Notes: generated from the sequence alone by a model not told the origin. Positions 53,811 to 62,654 are shown, counted from the first letter of the stretch. The stretch is DNA of 64,000 nucleotides from Bacteroidia bacterium (GCA_027493955.1 JAOSJT010000001.1:1131131-1195130); one strand, 5' to 3'. Numbers and translations are program-made.

Positions 53811-54788
53811 TTACCAGCCGAGCACATACGCGAAAATCAACGGAGCCACGATGGTGGCATCGGATTCAATGATGTACTTCGGTGTATCCACGCCGAGTTT
53901 GCCCCAGGTGATTTTTTCGTTCGGTACAGCGCCCGAGTAGGAGCCAAAGCTGGTCGTGGAGTCGCTGATCTGGCAGAAATAGGCCCATAGCGGTACATCT
54001 TCGCGTTGCAGGTCCTGATGCAGCATGGGAACCACGCAAATGGGGAAATCGCCCGCGATGCCGCCGCCGATCTGGAAAAAGCCCAACGGCCGCTCGGCTG
54101 TGAATGCCTGGAAAAAATCCGCGAGCCTGATCATGTACTCGATACCTGTGCGTACGGTGTGCACATTTTTGACATCACCGGAAATACAGTGACCCGCATA
54201 CATGTTTCCAAGCGTGGAATCTTCCCAGCCGGGCACGATGATGGGAAGGTTTTTCTCCGCCGCCGCCATCAGCCAGCTGTCCTTCGGGTCGATCTGATAG
54301 TACTCCTTCAGCTTTCCCTTGAGCAGGATGCGGTAGAAGAATTCATGCGGGAAATAGCGCTCACCCCTGCTGTCTGCGTCCATCCACTCCTCCAGTACCG
54401 CGCGCTCGAGTCGCCGCATCGCTTCTTCTTCCGGAATGCAGGTATCGGTGACGCGGTTCATGTGCCTGTCGAGCAACGCCTTCTCCATTTCCGGCGTGAG
54501 GTCGCGGTAGTTCGGAATTCGTTCGTAGAAATCATGCGCGACGAGATTAAAGATGTCTTCTTCCAGATTCGCGCCTGTGCAGGTGATGATCTGCACCTTG
54601 TCCTGCCGAATCATCTCCGCGAGAGAGAGACCGAGCTCCGCGGTGCTCATGGCTCCTGCGAGGGTAACCATCATGCCTCCGCCCTCCTCGATCAGTTGCC
54701 TGTACCCCATTGCTGCATCAACCAACGCCGCGGCATTGAAATGTCTGTAGTGATAGGTGATGAAATCGCTGATACTGTGGTGGCTCAT
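53811..54788 (-). CDS. Deoxyhypusine-synthase-like protein
   Basis: The product is 325 residues of the deoxyhypusine synthase fold. The NAD-binding core appears as GGGMMVTLAGAMSTAELGLS, then TCTGANLEEDIFNLVAHD. The catalytic lysine region is NEKITWGK, with Lys297 in the position of the human enzyme Lys329. FQIGGGIAGDFPICVVPML is also characteristic. Bacteria lack eIF5A; homologues like this have been linked to polyamine (homospermidine-type) synthesis. Its role here is therefore uncertain. It stands alone, flanked by heptad arrays. Confidence 0.88.
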   Translation of the reverse strand: MSHHSISDFITYHYRHFNAAALVDAAMGYRQLIEEGGGMMVTLAGAMSTAELGLSLAEMIRQDKVQIITCTGANLEEDIFNLVAHDFYERIPNYRDLTPEMEKALLDRHMNRVTDTCIPEEEAMRRLERAVLEEWMDADSRGERYFPHEFFYRILLKGKLKEYYQIDPKDSWLMAAAEKNLPIIVPGWEDSTLGNMYAGHCISGDVKNVHTVRTGIEYMIRLADFFQAFTAERPLGFFQIGGGIAGDFPICVVPMLHQDLQREDVPLWAYFCQISDSTTSFGSYSGAVPNEKITWGKLGVDTPKYIIESDATIVAPLIFAYVLGW

Positions 54789-54968
54789 TGCAGATGTCTC
54801 AATTTGATGATACGAACAGAAAACAGAATAGCAGTTTGCGGAAACAGAAACAAGACGACGTACGATGTACTACGCATAAATACGACGGAATCTCTGTCGT
54901 ACCGACATGTGCCTCGCTTCCAAGGTCGCGGCTTCGCCGGCACCGAGGTCAGATGCGCGATTGACAAT

Positions 54969-54997
54969 CGTTTATCGGTTTAACGTTTCCCGATTCC
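54969..54997. repeat. Heptad repeat array E (CGTTTNN/CGATTCC mixed)
   Basis: The stretch reads CGTTTAT, CGGTTTAA (8), CGTTTCC, CGATTCC. Most units start with CG and have a 7-base step. It leads into CTCCG, which also follows a CGATTCC unit further on (55059). Confidence 0.55.
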
Positions 54998-55082
54998 CTC
55001 CGCGCCGAAGCATCGTAGGTACATGGCACGATCGTCGGTGTATAAGAGCGAAGGCGGGACGATTCCCTCCGCCCAGGCGGAC

Positions 55083-55117
55083 CGATTCCCGATTAACGAT
55101 TCCCGATTCCCGACTGT
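55083..55117. repeat. Heptad repeat array F (CGATTCC)
   Basis: Units CGATTCC, CGATTAA, CGATTCC, CGATTCC, CGACTGT run head to tail without phase breaks. It lies close to the 3' end of the Nudix gene. CGATTCC is a close relative of the CGATTTA-type units of arrays A and C. Confidence 0.75.
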
Positions 55118-55128
55118 CTCCCACATCT

Positions 55129-55719
55129 CTACGGCTTCGCCAATAAATCGAGGAGGTTCCTAATAATAAGCGCTGTCGCGCCCCAGATGATTTCACCGTC
55201 CCAATGGTGATAGAGCACCTCGCGTGCGACGCCTTCGTGCTGCAGGATGCGTCGTTCAACGTTGGCTTCGTCGGCAAAGAAACAGAACGGCACAGTGAAG
55301 ATGCGGGCCACCTCTGCGGGATTGGGCTCAAAAAGCGCGTCCGCGCTCACAATGCCCACCACCGGAGTGATGATGAAACCGGATGGCGTCCAGATGTCGT
55401 TGTGACAACCGAGCAGGGTGACGTGCTCGGGCAGGAGACCTATTTCTTCGTGCGTTTCACGCAGTGCGGCTTGCTCCACGGTCTCCCCGACATCCACACT
55501 GCCTCCGGGAAAAGCGATCTGTCCCTGATGATGCGGCAGATCGGAATTCCTGCGCGTCAGAATGATACGCCACTCCCCCGCGTCTTCCATCAACGGTACG
55601 AGGACGGAAGCGTAGCGATAACCCTCTTTGCGCAAGGACTGACGCGTATGGCGATCGAGTCGCGTGCGAATGTCTTCCGCGGTGAGTGTGCATGCTCCGG
55701 TAATGGTGGCTCCCGACAT
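55129..55719 (-). CDS. Nudix hydrolase, CoA-pyrophosphatase-like
   Basis: The product is 196 residues. The segment RRNSDLPHHQGQIAFPGGSV is the NUDT7/YeaB-type signature. The Nudix box is complete (GGSVDVGE, then LRETHEEIGL). Such enzymes cleave CoA or its derivatives to phosphopantetheine and adenosine diphosphate. It is the last gene of the ctp-DUF3108-gamma-CA-nadC-Nudix operon, and its start overlaps the nadC stop. Confidence 0.92.
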   Translation of the reverse strand: MSGATITGACTLTAEDIRTRLDRHTRQSLRKEGYRYASVLVPLMEDAGEWRIILTRRNSDLPHHQGQIAFPGGSVDVGETVEQAALRETHEEIGLLPEHVTLLGCHNDIWTPSGFIITPVVGIVSADALFEPNPAEVARIFTVPFCFFADEANVERRILQHEGVAREVLYHHWDGEIIWGATALIIRNLLDLLAKP

Positions 55720-56588
55720 CAGTCCTGCACAATATCGAAGGAAATGTCCAGCGCTTTGACGGAGTGTGTCAAGCCACCGACGGAAATCATATCTACGCCG
55801 GTCTCCGCGATGGCGCGCACGGTGTGTTCGTTCACATTGCCAGAGGCCTCGATTTTGATTTCCGGCTTGCGGGAGCGGATGAGCTTTACGGCAGTGGTCA
55901 TTTCGTCGAGGGAGAAATTGTCCAGCATGATCACGTCCAGTCGGTCACAGCTCAACGCTTCGATCACCTCGTTCAGCGAGCCCGTCTCCACTTCGATGCG
56001 CATGGCAGCATCTGCCGGAATGCGGGCCGCCGCGAGTTCCACCGCACTGCGCAATCCCCCCGCCGCGGCGATGTGATTGTCCTTGATCAGAACCATATCG
56101 TCGAGCCCGAAACGGTGATTGGTGCCGCGTCCATGCTTCACCGCCAGTTTGTCGAAGGCGCGCAGTCCGGGTACGGTTTTTCTGGTATCCATGATGCTGA
56201 CGCCGGTGCCCTCCACCAGTTTCAGGTACGATGCAGCGGCGGTGGCGATGCCGGACATGCGTTGCAGGAAATTCAGGGCCACACGCTCCGCCGTGAGCAT
56301 GGATGCGAGGGATCCGCGCACCGTGGCGATGGTCGAGCCCCGAAGCACGGGCATACCGTCCATGATCTGCGCTTCGATGACGAGACTGTCATCCACGATA
56401 TGCAGGACGGTGGCTGCGACTTCGAGGCCGGACAGCACGCCGTTGGCCTTGGCGAGAAATTTTCCGCTGCCAGGGAGATCGAGCGGGACGGTGCATTGCG
56501 TGGTGATGTCGCCCGTCCCGATGTCTTCACGCAGCGCAAGTTCGATACGCTGCAACATGGCGCTGTCGTGGAGGATGGAGAGTTTCAT
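55719..56588 (-). CDS. nadC: Nicotinate-nucleotide pyrophosphorylase (carboxylating)
   Basis: The product is 289 residues, normal for NadC. Typical regions are REDIGTGDIT near the N-terminus, NFLQRMSGIATAAASY and the active-site run MDTRKTVPGLRAFDKLAVKH, then NHRFGLDDMVLIKDNHI. It converts quinolinate and PRPP to nicotinate mononucleotide in NAD synthesis. No nadA or nadB is in the window. The ATG overlaps the carbonic anhydrase stop by four bases. Confidence 0.95.
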   Translation of the reverse strand: MKLSILHDSAMLQRIELALREDIGTGDITTQCTVPLDLPGSGKFLAKANGVLSGLEVAATVLHIVDDSLVIEAQIMDGMPVLRGSTIATVRGSLASMLTAERVALNFLQRMSGIATAAASYLKLVEGTGVSIMDTRKTVPGLRAFDKLAVKHGRGTNHRFGLDDMVLIKDNHIAAAGGLRSAVELAAARIPADAAMRIEVETGSLNEVIEALSCDRLDVIMLDNFSLDEMTTAVKLIRSRKPEIKIEASGNVNEHTVRAIAETGVDMISVGGLTHSVKALDISFDIVQD

Positions 56589-57157
56589 ATCCTTCCGCTC
56601 TTTTTGTATTCGAAATAGGAATGCAGATCCAGGCCTCGTTCGAGATCGCGATGCGTACGGTATTGCGAGACGTAATGCAGATAATTCTGCGCCGATTTCC
56701 GCAGGCGCTCACGTTCCTCGTCGCGGAGTTCCCTCACCACGGTCGCGGGCACTCCCGCAACCAGCGAACCTTCGGGCACACGGTATCCCTCGCGCACCAC
56801 CGCACCAGCCGCGACGAGACTCTCACGCCCGATCACCGCATTGTCCAGCACTTTCGCCCCCATGCCGATAAGACAGGCGTCTTCGATGGTGCAGGCGTGC
56901 AGTATCGCGCCATGCCCGACGGTCACATCCGCGCCGATAACCAGCGGGTATTTCTGCCAGGTCTCATGCAGCGTACAGTTGTCCTGAATATTCGTGCGCG
57001 GACCGATGGTGACGCGGTGTACATCGCCGCGAATAACAGTGCCGAACCAGATGCTCACATCCTCCGCGATATGCACGTCGCCGACGATAACGACATCATC
57101 GGTAATGAAAGCGGATGGATGGATTTCCGGGTACCGTCCCTCGTAGGGAAAAATCAT
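56585..57157 (-). CDS. Gamma-carbonic anhydrase family protein (YrdA-like)
   Basis: The product is 190 residues. The left-handed beta-helix hexapeptide pattern is seen throughout: IHPSAFITDDVVIVGDVHIA and VSIWFGTVIRGDVHRVTIG. Zinc-binding histidines appear in CTLHETW, VGHGAILHACTI. A C-terminal helix follows. Members are metal-dependent hydratases or relatives; several act as carbonic anhydrases, others are not tested. The start MIFPYEGRYP has a ribosome site (GGAGAAC). Confidence 0.92.
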   Translation of the reverse strand: MIFPYEGRYPEIHPSAFITDDVVIVGDVHIAEDVSIWFGTVIRGDVHRVTIGPRTNIQDNCTLHETWQKYPLVIGADVTVGHGAILHACTIEDACLIGMGAKVLDNAVIGRESLVAAGAVVREGYRVPEGSLVAGVPATVVRELRDEERERLRKSAQNYLHYVSQYRTHRDLERGLDLHSYFEYKKSGRI

Positions 57158-57173
57158 ATGTTCTCCATGAATG

Positions 57174-58055
57174 TCACGAATCGTAGCGCGGAGGCCGCCA
57201 GCCCTTGCGCTTCCACTTGATAAGTTCGATACGCACACTGCCAATGAGCACGTGCATTTTCGCGGTGATGGGAATCGCGGCGCTGTCGTCGCTGAACCAC
57301 CCTTCGAAGCCGCCGGTTAGTCCGAAAATACCGGTGAATCCCGTTTCTCCCTCGAGTTTTCTGGTACGCACGTCGTACTTCAGCGCGTCAATTTCAATAT
57401 TGTCCCTGCCGCTTCCGAAGTGGATTTTTGTCGTTGCCTTGCTGCGATACATGAGCACAGGCACGTGATGCGTACATTTCGCGTGAGCAAAGGCACGGGC
57501 GTAAAACAGCAGAGACAGGCCGTCCTGCCATTTTTTTCCTTCGAGATCCAGAGTATCCCGTTTTTCGGTTCCGGCATGGTTCTCGATGTACTCGTTGATA
57601 TACACGACATCGAGGCGTGGCTTGTACACGTACTCGATATGCTTGAACGCGGAATCCTCGACGATGTACTCCTTGTTCCGAAAGCCCACCGAGGCGAGAG
57701 AATCCCCAATGCGGGTCTGAAACAGCGTGTTGAGTGTGACGAAGGGCACGCCGCGGTAGGTGCGAATCAGTCCCTCGGCGCTGACGCGAATCCCGTCGGG
57801 CATGCTGTCCACCGCGACGATACGCGACGTGATGGTCCCCAAGCCGATGCCGAGATAACTGACTTCATAGGTGAGTTCTTCGCCTGCCTGAAACATGGCC
57901 ATGTTGGGACTGCATCCCGGCGTCCAGCGCTGCTGGGCATGTGTCGGAACCGCCAAAACGAGAACGAGGTACAGAAGCACTCTCGAGACCCGCGACCATG
58001 GAATCCGATAAAATGGAACGTGGCTCCGGGAGAAGCCACGTTCACCTATGCGCAT
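57174..58055 (-). CDS. DUF3108-family secreted protein
   Basis: The product is 293 residues. A hydrophobic signal (VSRVLLYLVLVLAVPTHAQ) is followed by FQAGEELTYEVSYLGIGLGT and LFYARAFAHAK, features of DUF3108. It is mostly beta-strands, ending in MHVLIGSVRIELIKWK. The function of the family is not established; members are periplasmic or secreted. The start follows the ctp stop by 21 bases, and GTG 58067 is an alternative start. Confidence 0.83.
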   Translation of the reverse strand: MRIGERGFSRSHVPFYRIPWSRVSRVLLYLVLVLAVPTHAQQRWTPGCSPNMAMFQAGEELTYEVSYLGIGLGTITSRIVAVDSMPDGIRVSAEGLIRTYRGVPFVTLNTLFQTRIGDSLASVGFRNKEYIVEDSAFKHIEYVYKPRLDVVYINEYIENHAGTEKRDTLDLEGKKWQDGLSLLFYARAFAHAKCTHHVPVLMYRSKATTKIHFGSGRDNIEIDALKYDVRTRKLEGETGFTGIFGLTGGFEGWFSDDSAAIPITAKMHVLIGSVRIELIKWKRKGWRPPRYDS

Positions 58056-58076
58056 CACGGTTGACACGTCAGAATC

Positions 58077-59678
58077 TCAGCGCAGTCCGGCGATTTTTTT
58101 TGCTTCCGGGAACAAGGTCATCGCTTTGCGGAACTGCGGATCGACGTCGAGGATGACGCGGAACTGCCCTTCGTTGCCGTACAGCGTGCGGGCCACCTGC
58201 GCCTTGAGCTGGGCCTTGAGCCAATCCTTGTCCACGTCATACTCCTTCTGATCGAAGACCACGCCCTTCGACGAACCGAAATCAATAAAGTCCTTCATCA
58301 TGCTTTCCGGGATGTCGAAGTCGCGTACGAATTGCGCAGCGGTAGAGCCGTCGAATTTTTTCCGCAGGGAAGCGCCGTTTTTATCGAGGTAAATCGTCAT
58401 GAAGTCGAACACGTGCACGCGCATTTTCGCGGCATACGTTTTGAGGTTCTCGTACTTGACGATGTAATCCGGTGTGATGCCACCGCCGCCGTACACGGTT
58501 CTGCCACCTGCCGTTTTGTGTTGCGGGCGTGTGGAATCCGCTTCTTCGATGTGTTCGACGTTGTCGCTGTCTTCCTCGTCGCGCTCGTAGGCGCCACGGA
58601 AATACTCCTCGTCGCCTTCCTTGTAGGGACGTTGGATGATGCGTCCGCTGGGCGTGTAGTAGCGCGCGGTGGTCAGACGGAAGGCGCTGCCGTCCTGCAG
58701 GTCGAACTGGCGCTGAACGAGGCCTTTGCCGAAGGATGTTTCGCCCACGATGAGGCCGCGATCATGATCCTGCACGGCGCCCGCCACGATTTCACTGGCC
58801 GAAGCGCTGCCGTTGCTGAGCATGATGATGAGAGGCAGATCCTGGAACTCGCCGCCGCCCGTCGCCACGAAGTTTTCGTCGAAGTCTGCGCGGCGCCCCT
58901 TTGTGTAAACGATTTTCTGGCCCTTTTTCAGGAATTCATTCGCCATGCGGAAGGACTGCTCGAGATAGCCGCCGGGATTGCCGCGCAGATCGAGGATCAT
59001 GTTCTTCATGCCCTTGCTCTTCATCTCGCGCAGTCCTGCGATGAACTCGTCGTAGGTATTGGCGGCATAGCGGTTGATGCTCATGTAGCCCGTGCCGTCC
59101 TCGGTGAGGAAATAGGTGTTCACGCTGTAGAGCGGAATCTTGTCACGCACGATGGTAAAAGCGATGGGATCGCTCACGCCGGAGCGGATAACGCGCACTT
59201 TGACCTGCGTTCCCTTCTCGCCGCGGAGCTTCTTCTGCACGTCTTCGTTCTTGAGCTTTACGCTGCTCTCGTCGCCGATCTCCACGATCTTGTCTCCGGC
59301 GAGCAGACCGACCTTTTCGCTGGGTCCGCCAAAGATAACATTCGCCACCGTAATGGTGTCGTTGACGATGCGAAACTCGATGCCCACCCCTTCGAAGCTG
59401 CCCTTGAAGTCTTCCTGCACTTTCTCGAGCTGCTTGGGACTGATGTACACACTGTGCGGGTCGAGCGACTTGAGCATGCCCTCGATGGCGTGTGTTACGA
59501 GATCGGAGACCTTCACCTCGTCAACATAGTATTTTTGAGCGTAATTAAGGACGTCTTTGAACTTATTGAACTGCTCGTAGATGTTGTCCTCGGATATGGC
59601 GCGGATTTGCGTGCCCATGAAAATGCCGAAGACGAGGAGCAGAAACACACTGACGGCGGAGAACTTTTTGCGCAACAT
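58077..59678 (-). CDS. C-terminal processing peptidase (S41 family, Ctp)
   Basis: The product is 533 residues. An N-terminal membrane anchor (VSVFLLLVFGIFMGTQIRA) precedes a PDZ domain at about 95-175 and the S41 protease core. The catalytic pair is Ser293 in SNGSASASEI and Lys318 in GETSFGKGL, 25 residues apart as in known Ctp enzymes. The C-terminal extension after about 380 is rich in acidic residues and then helical. It should degrade or trim periplasmic proteins. It is the first gene of the operon. Confidence 0.95.
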   Translation of the reverse strand: MLRKKFSAVSVFLLLVFGIFMGTQIRAISEDNIYEQFNKFKDVLNYAQKYYVDEVKVSDLVTHAIEGMLKSLDPHSVYISPKQLEKVQEDFKGSFEGVGIEFRIVNDTITVANVIFGGPSEKVGLLAGDKIVEIGDESSVKLKNEDVQKKLRGEKGTQVKVRVIRSGVSDPIAFTIVRDKIPLYSVNTYFLTEDGTGYMSINRYAANTYDEFIAGLREMKSKGMKNMILDLRGNPGGYLEQSFRMANEFLKKGQKIVYTKGRRADFDENFVATGGGEFQDLPLIIMLSNGSASASEIVAGAVQDHDRGLIVGETSFGKGLVQRQFDLQDGSAFRLTTARYYTPSGRIIQRPYKEGDEEYFRGAYERDEEDSDNVEHIEEADSTRPQHKTAGGRTVYGGGGITPDYIVKYENLKTYAAKMRVHVFDFMTIYLDKNGASLRKKFDGSTAAQFVRDFDIPESMMKDFIDFGSSKGVVFDQKEYDVDKDWLKAQLKAQVARTLYGNEGQFRVILDVDPQFRKAMTLFPEAKKIAGLR

Positions 59679-59833
59679 GGAATTCCTCTATATCAAGGGT
59701 GAGGGTGCGATTGCGGAAAATACCAAACATTGAATTCTAGCGAAACCTGCGCTTTAATGCAATGCCGAATTTTGCCCCATACGGACAGGGCACATCAAAG
59801 GTAAATGCGTGGTCAGGCGAAATCGTTCCGGGC

Positions 59834-60670
59834 TCAGCCCTGTTTTCGTACGATCCGAAAACCGATGTCTATACTGCGGAATGCCGGCCGCAACATCGAC
59901 CGGAAGGACACGCGATGCCCGTAGTAATACACGAACCATGATCCTCCGCGGCACACTTTTTCCTGTCCGGAGGCGGGGCCCGTCGGATTGTCGTTGATTC
60001 CTTCTCCGTAGTAATCGACCTTGTACCAATCCCAACACCACTCGAAGACGTTGCCGTGCATGTCGTGCAATCCCCATGCGTTGGCTTCGAGCTTGGCGAC
60101 CTCATTCGGCTTACCGCTGCTGTTCCCGGAATTCCAGGAACAGCGATTGAGATCCGCTGTGGAATTACCGCAGTGATAATCTGTGGTAGTACCGGCACGA
60201 CAGGCGTACTCCCATTCCGCCTCCGTGGGAAGACGGTAGCCATTCGCGTTGAAGTCACAGGTGACGCTGTTGGGAATACCGCTGTAGCAGGGTGTGCGTC
60301 CTTCCTTTTCGCTGAGCTTGTTGCAGAACTCGAGAGCCTCGTACCAACTGAGACTCTCGACGGGAAGCCTGTCTCCCACAGCTTTGCTGGGATTATTGCC
60401 CATGATATCGCGGTACTGCTGCTGCGTGATTTCCGTCTTGCTCATCATGAACGCCTTGACGGCGACAGTGCGGGCAGGTCGCTCATTCTGCTCATACTTG
60501 TTCGCCGCATCGCCCATGGTGAAGCTGCCGCCGGGAATGGCCAGCATCTCTACGCCTATAGCGGTACCCGGATCGTCATCGTCACTGCAGGAAACGAACA
60601 ATATCGGGATTAATATGGCTACTATCAGGGCACAATCTGTGCATCGGAAAGATCGTAACATTGTTAGCAT
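59834..60670 (-). CDS. FGE-sulfatase-fold lipoprotein (SUMF1-like)
   Basis: The product is 278 residues. It has a lipoprotein signal (LIPILFVSC) and the FGE-sulfatase domain: MLAIPGGSFTMGDAANKYEQ, then EITQQQYRDIMGNNPSKAV, YRLPTEAEWEYACRAG, and MHGNVFEWCWDWY, ending CRGGSWFVYYYGHRVSFRS. The two Cys residues of true formylglycine-generating enzymes after RGGS are absent, so it is unlikely to activate sulfatases. It may bind a ligand or serve as structural protein. The start is MLTMLRSF; MLRSF is an alternative. Confidence 0.9.
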   Translation of the reverse strand: MLTMLRSFRCTDCALIVAILIPILFVSCSDDDDPGTAIGVEMLAIPGGSFTMGDAANKYEQNERPARTVAVKAFMMSKTEITQQQYRDIMGNNPSKAVGDRLPVESLSWYEALEFCNKLSEKEGRTPCYSGIPNSVTCDFNANGYRLPTEAEWEYACRAGTTTDYHCGNSTADLNRCSWNSGNSSGKPNEVAKLEANAWGLHDMHGNVFEWCWDWYKVDYYGEGINDNPTGPASGQEKVCRGGSWFVYYYGHRVSFRSMLRPAFRSIDIGFRIVRKQG

Positions 60671-60724
60671 CTTATAAAATGGTACACCGGTACTATTGCT
60701 CCACAAATATACGATATTCTCTCC

Positions 60725-61447
60725 CTATCTCACAGCTTCCCATTCTTCGGAAGACGATGAATTTCTGAAGATCACAGCCAACGCGTTACGTGTCCAGCCC
60801 CAGACGATATGTGTGTAGCCGTATTTGCGGAAGCGCCGGGGTGACTCATAGATCACCACTTCGGGCAGCATGACGATGCGTCCGTGTTTTCGAACCCTGC
60901 GGAACAAATCGTAGTCCTCCCCCGCAACCATGGCCGGATTGTATCCGCCGACGCGCTCGAACATCTCGCGCGTCAACGCCTGGCACTCGCCACGGCCCAT
61001 TCCTTCACCGATGGCATTGAGAAAGCGCACATAGGCATTATGCCAGAGGTGAAACACACGGTCGGAGAACCTCTCTTCTTCGGGAAACACCTGCACTTCC
61101 GCAGTTGCCCCGGATATCCCATCGGTGTTCAGAGCCTGGCGCACTCTCCGGAAGAACAGCGCCATGTCGCTGACGCGTACGTCGGCGTTGAGAAATACCA
61201 GCACATCCCCTTTCGCGGCGGATGCACCGACGTTTCGTCCTTCCGCGATTGTCTGCCTCCGCGGTTCTGCATGCTGAATCACCACCGCACCCCATTCCCG
61301 GGCGATACGCACGGTATCGTCCGTACTACCGCCATCGCTGATCACCACCTCCACGTTGTGCCGCTCCAGCAACTCGCGATCGAATTGCCCGAGAAACGAC
61401 GGGAGAAGCTTTTCTTCCTGAAGCGTGGGGATGATGAGGCTGATCAA
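60725..61447 (-). CDS. Glycosyltransferase family 2
   Basis: The product is 240 residues of the GT-A fold. The start MISLIIPTLQEEKLLPSFL is followed by VVISDGGSTDDTVRIAREWG and the metal motif LVFLNADVR. VAGEDYDLFRRVRKHG near the middle is typical of TIGR04283-type/RfbG-like transferases. It is a soluble enzyme likely adding a sugar to a lipid or glycan. The gene stands 55 bases from the FGE-fold gene and is preceded upstream by heptad array G. Confidence 0.88.
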   Translation of the reverse strand: MISLIIPTLQEEKLLPSFLGQFDRELLERHNVEVVISDGGSTDDTVRIAREWGAVVIQHAEPRRQTIAEGRNVGASAAKGDVLVFLNADVRVSDMALFFRRVRQALNTDGISGATAEVQVFPEEERFSDRVFHLWHNAYVRFLNAIGEGMGRGECQALTREMFERVGGYNPAMVAGEDYDLFRRVRKHGRIVMLPEVVIYESPRRFRKYGYTHIVWGWTRNALAVIFRNSSSSEEWEAVR

Positions 61448-61451
61448 GATT

Positions 61452-61521
61452 GGTTAAACGTTAAAGGTTAAACGTTAAAGGTTAAACGTTAAAGGTTAAA
61501 CGTTAAAGGTTAAACGTTAAA
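61452..61521. repeat. Heptad repeat array G (GGTTAAA-CGTTAAA, five perfect copies)
   Basis: A 14-base unit GGTTAAACGTTAAA, itself two heptads, repeats perfectly five times. It ends in CG and ACGAT. The array begins five bases before the GT2 start codon (on its upstream side) and could touch its promoter or leader. Confidence 0.92.
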
Positions 61522-61617
61522 CGATAGGATGGAAGGATTGACTAGGGTGAATAGATGTAGAGGATGAGTCCAAAGATACAAGCTGTTGTCATTATACACT
61601 TTACAGACATTCGTGTA

Positions 61618-61654
61618 ACTTTTAACTTTTAACGTTTAACGTTTAACGTTTGAC
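61618..61654. repeat. Heptad repeat array H (TTTAACN, inverse of array G)
   Basis: Units run as CTTTTAAC, TTTTAAC, GTTTAAC, GTTTAAC, GTTTGAC, G. The unit is the reverse complement of CGTTAAA. Arrays G and H are thus inverted copies separated by about 97 bases, and H ends just before the stop of the DUF2279 gene. Confidence 0.88.
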
Positions 61655-61658
61655 GGCG

Positions 61659-62654
61659 TTAGAAGTACAGTCCATAGGCCACATAATTCGGCGAAATGCG
61701 TATGGCCGGGGCCGGGAAGCGAATGTAGTTCAGCGCCTGCTTCAGGGTATGCATAAACCAATTGTCGCCGGGTATGACTTTGGTCATGTCATAGTCGAGT
61801 GCGAGAATCACGTTCCGCTCTTTGATCTCATGCACTTCCATGTTGCGGACACTCACACCGACGGCAAGGGCCAACCAATCCGGCCAGTACGGCTTCCAGC
61901 TTCGCGGCAGCAACCCCTCCACATGCAGACTCATCCAGTAGGTCTGTCCCTCGTAGTCGTCTATGGCATTGCCTTTATGCGTACCGTTGCGCATTGCACT
62001 GGATGGCCAATAGGAAAACTTTGGCTGCAGGTGTTCGACACCCGGAACATACTCCTGCATGACGGGCCAGAATGCCCCGACAACGTCGGCGTAGGCGTCT
62101 CCGGGGCTGAATCCCCAATCTTTGGCGAAGCCGTCTTCGAATTCCACATACAGTTCGAAAAGCGCCCCCATGGCGAAACCGCCCCAAACGGATGCATCCC
62201 GTGAGAATCCCGACCATTCCAGTGATTTCTGTCCCAGGAAAGAGCCGAAGGCCCCGCCCAAAAAATGTCCGGCTTTGTCGACGTTCAACGCATAAATCGG
62301 ATCATCCTGAAAATGGAAACTGGTGCGCTGATCGCTCCACCAGGCATTCCGCTGATAAATATGAATTCCCGTGACCAGGGCGCCGAGCGTACCGCCCACA
62401 ATGGCCGCCCTGCCCCAGCGCACATCGGTGTGATTCGGGTCATAGCCCTCGAACGGGAGAGGTTTTGGCGTCTCCTCACCGGAGATCACCTCGCCAGTCT
62501 CGCCGGTGCCGAGCGAGTCACCGCCGCTTTCCGGGAGCTCGATTCTGGAAGTGAGGCCAAGCGAATCCTTCGGCGATTGCGCGATGCCGGGGCAAGTAAC
62601 CGCAGTGAGGAGTATCAGGAAAAGCAGGGTCTGGTGGGCGCGACGAAGGGGCAT
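61659..62654 (-). CDS. DUF2279-family membrane/secreted protein
   Basis: The product is 331 residues with a signal peptide (TLLFLILLTAVTCPGIAQ). The core NVDKAGHFLGGAFGSFLGQK, then GFAMGALFELYVEFEDGFAK, WGFSPGDAYADVVGAFWPVM is the DUF2279 pattern, with His and Asp residues that look like a membrane enzyme or carrier. Function is unknown. The start MPLRRAHQ fits the signal. The gene is isolated between heptad arrays H and I. Confidence 0.85.
   Translation of the reverse strand: MPLRRAHQTLLFLILLTAVTCPGIAQSPKDSLGLTSRIELPESGGDSLGTGETGEVISGEETPKPLPFEGYDPNHTDVRWGRAAIVGGTLGALVTGIHIYQRNAWWSDQRTSFHFQDDPIYALNVDKAGHFLGGAFGSFLGQKSLEWSGFSRDASVWGGFAMGALFELYVEFEDGFAKDWGFSPGDAYADVVGAFWPVMQEYVPGVEHLQPKFSYWPSSAMRNGTHKGNAIDDYEGQTYWMSLHVEGLLPRSWKPYWPDWLALAVGVSVRNMEVHEIKERNVILALDYDMTKVIPGDNWFMHTLKQALNYIRFPAPAIRISPNYVAYGLYF

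Larger units (their letters stand above)
54789..55128. other. Intergenic region with two heptad arrays
   Basis: This 340-base stretch lies between the DHS-like and Nudix genes. Besides the two arrays listed separately, it contains CGATTCCCTCCGC twice (near 54990 and 55060). I see no gene. Its composition is mixed and low in complexity near the arrays. Confidence 0.5.

Noticed and set aside
58332-59702. 456-residue plus-strand ORF opposite the ctp gene
   Set aside because: Antisense shadow; the minus strand encodes an intact S41 peptidase.
59834-60670. Active formylglycine-generating enzyme
   Set aside because: The cysteine pair that follows RGGS in active enzymes is absent.
61452-61521. CRISPR array
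   Set aside because: The repeats are perfect 14-mers without spacers and no cas gene is near. They are tandem repeats.
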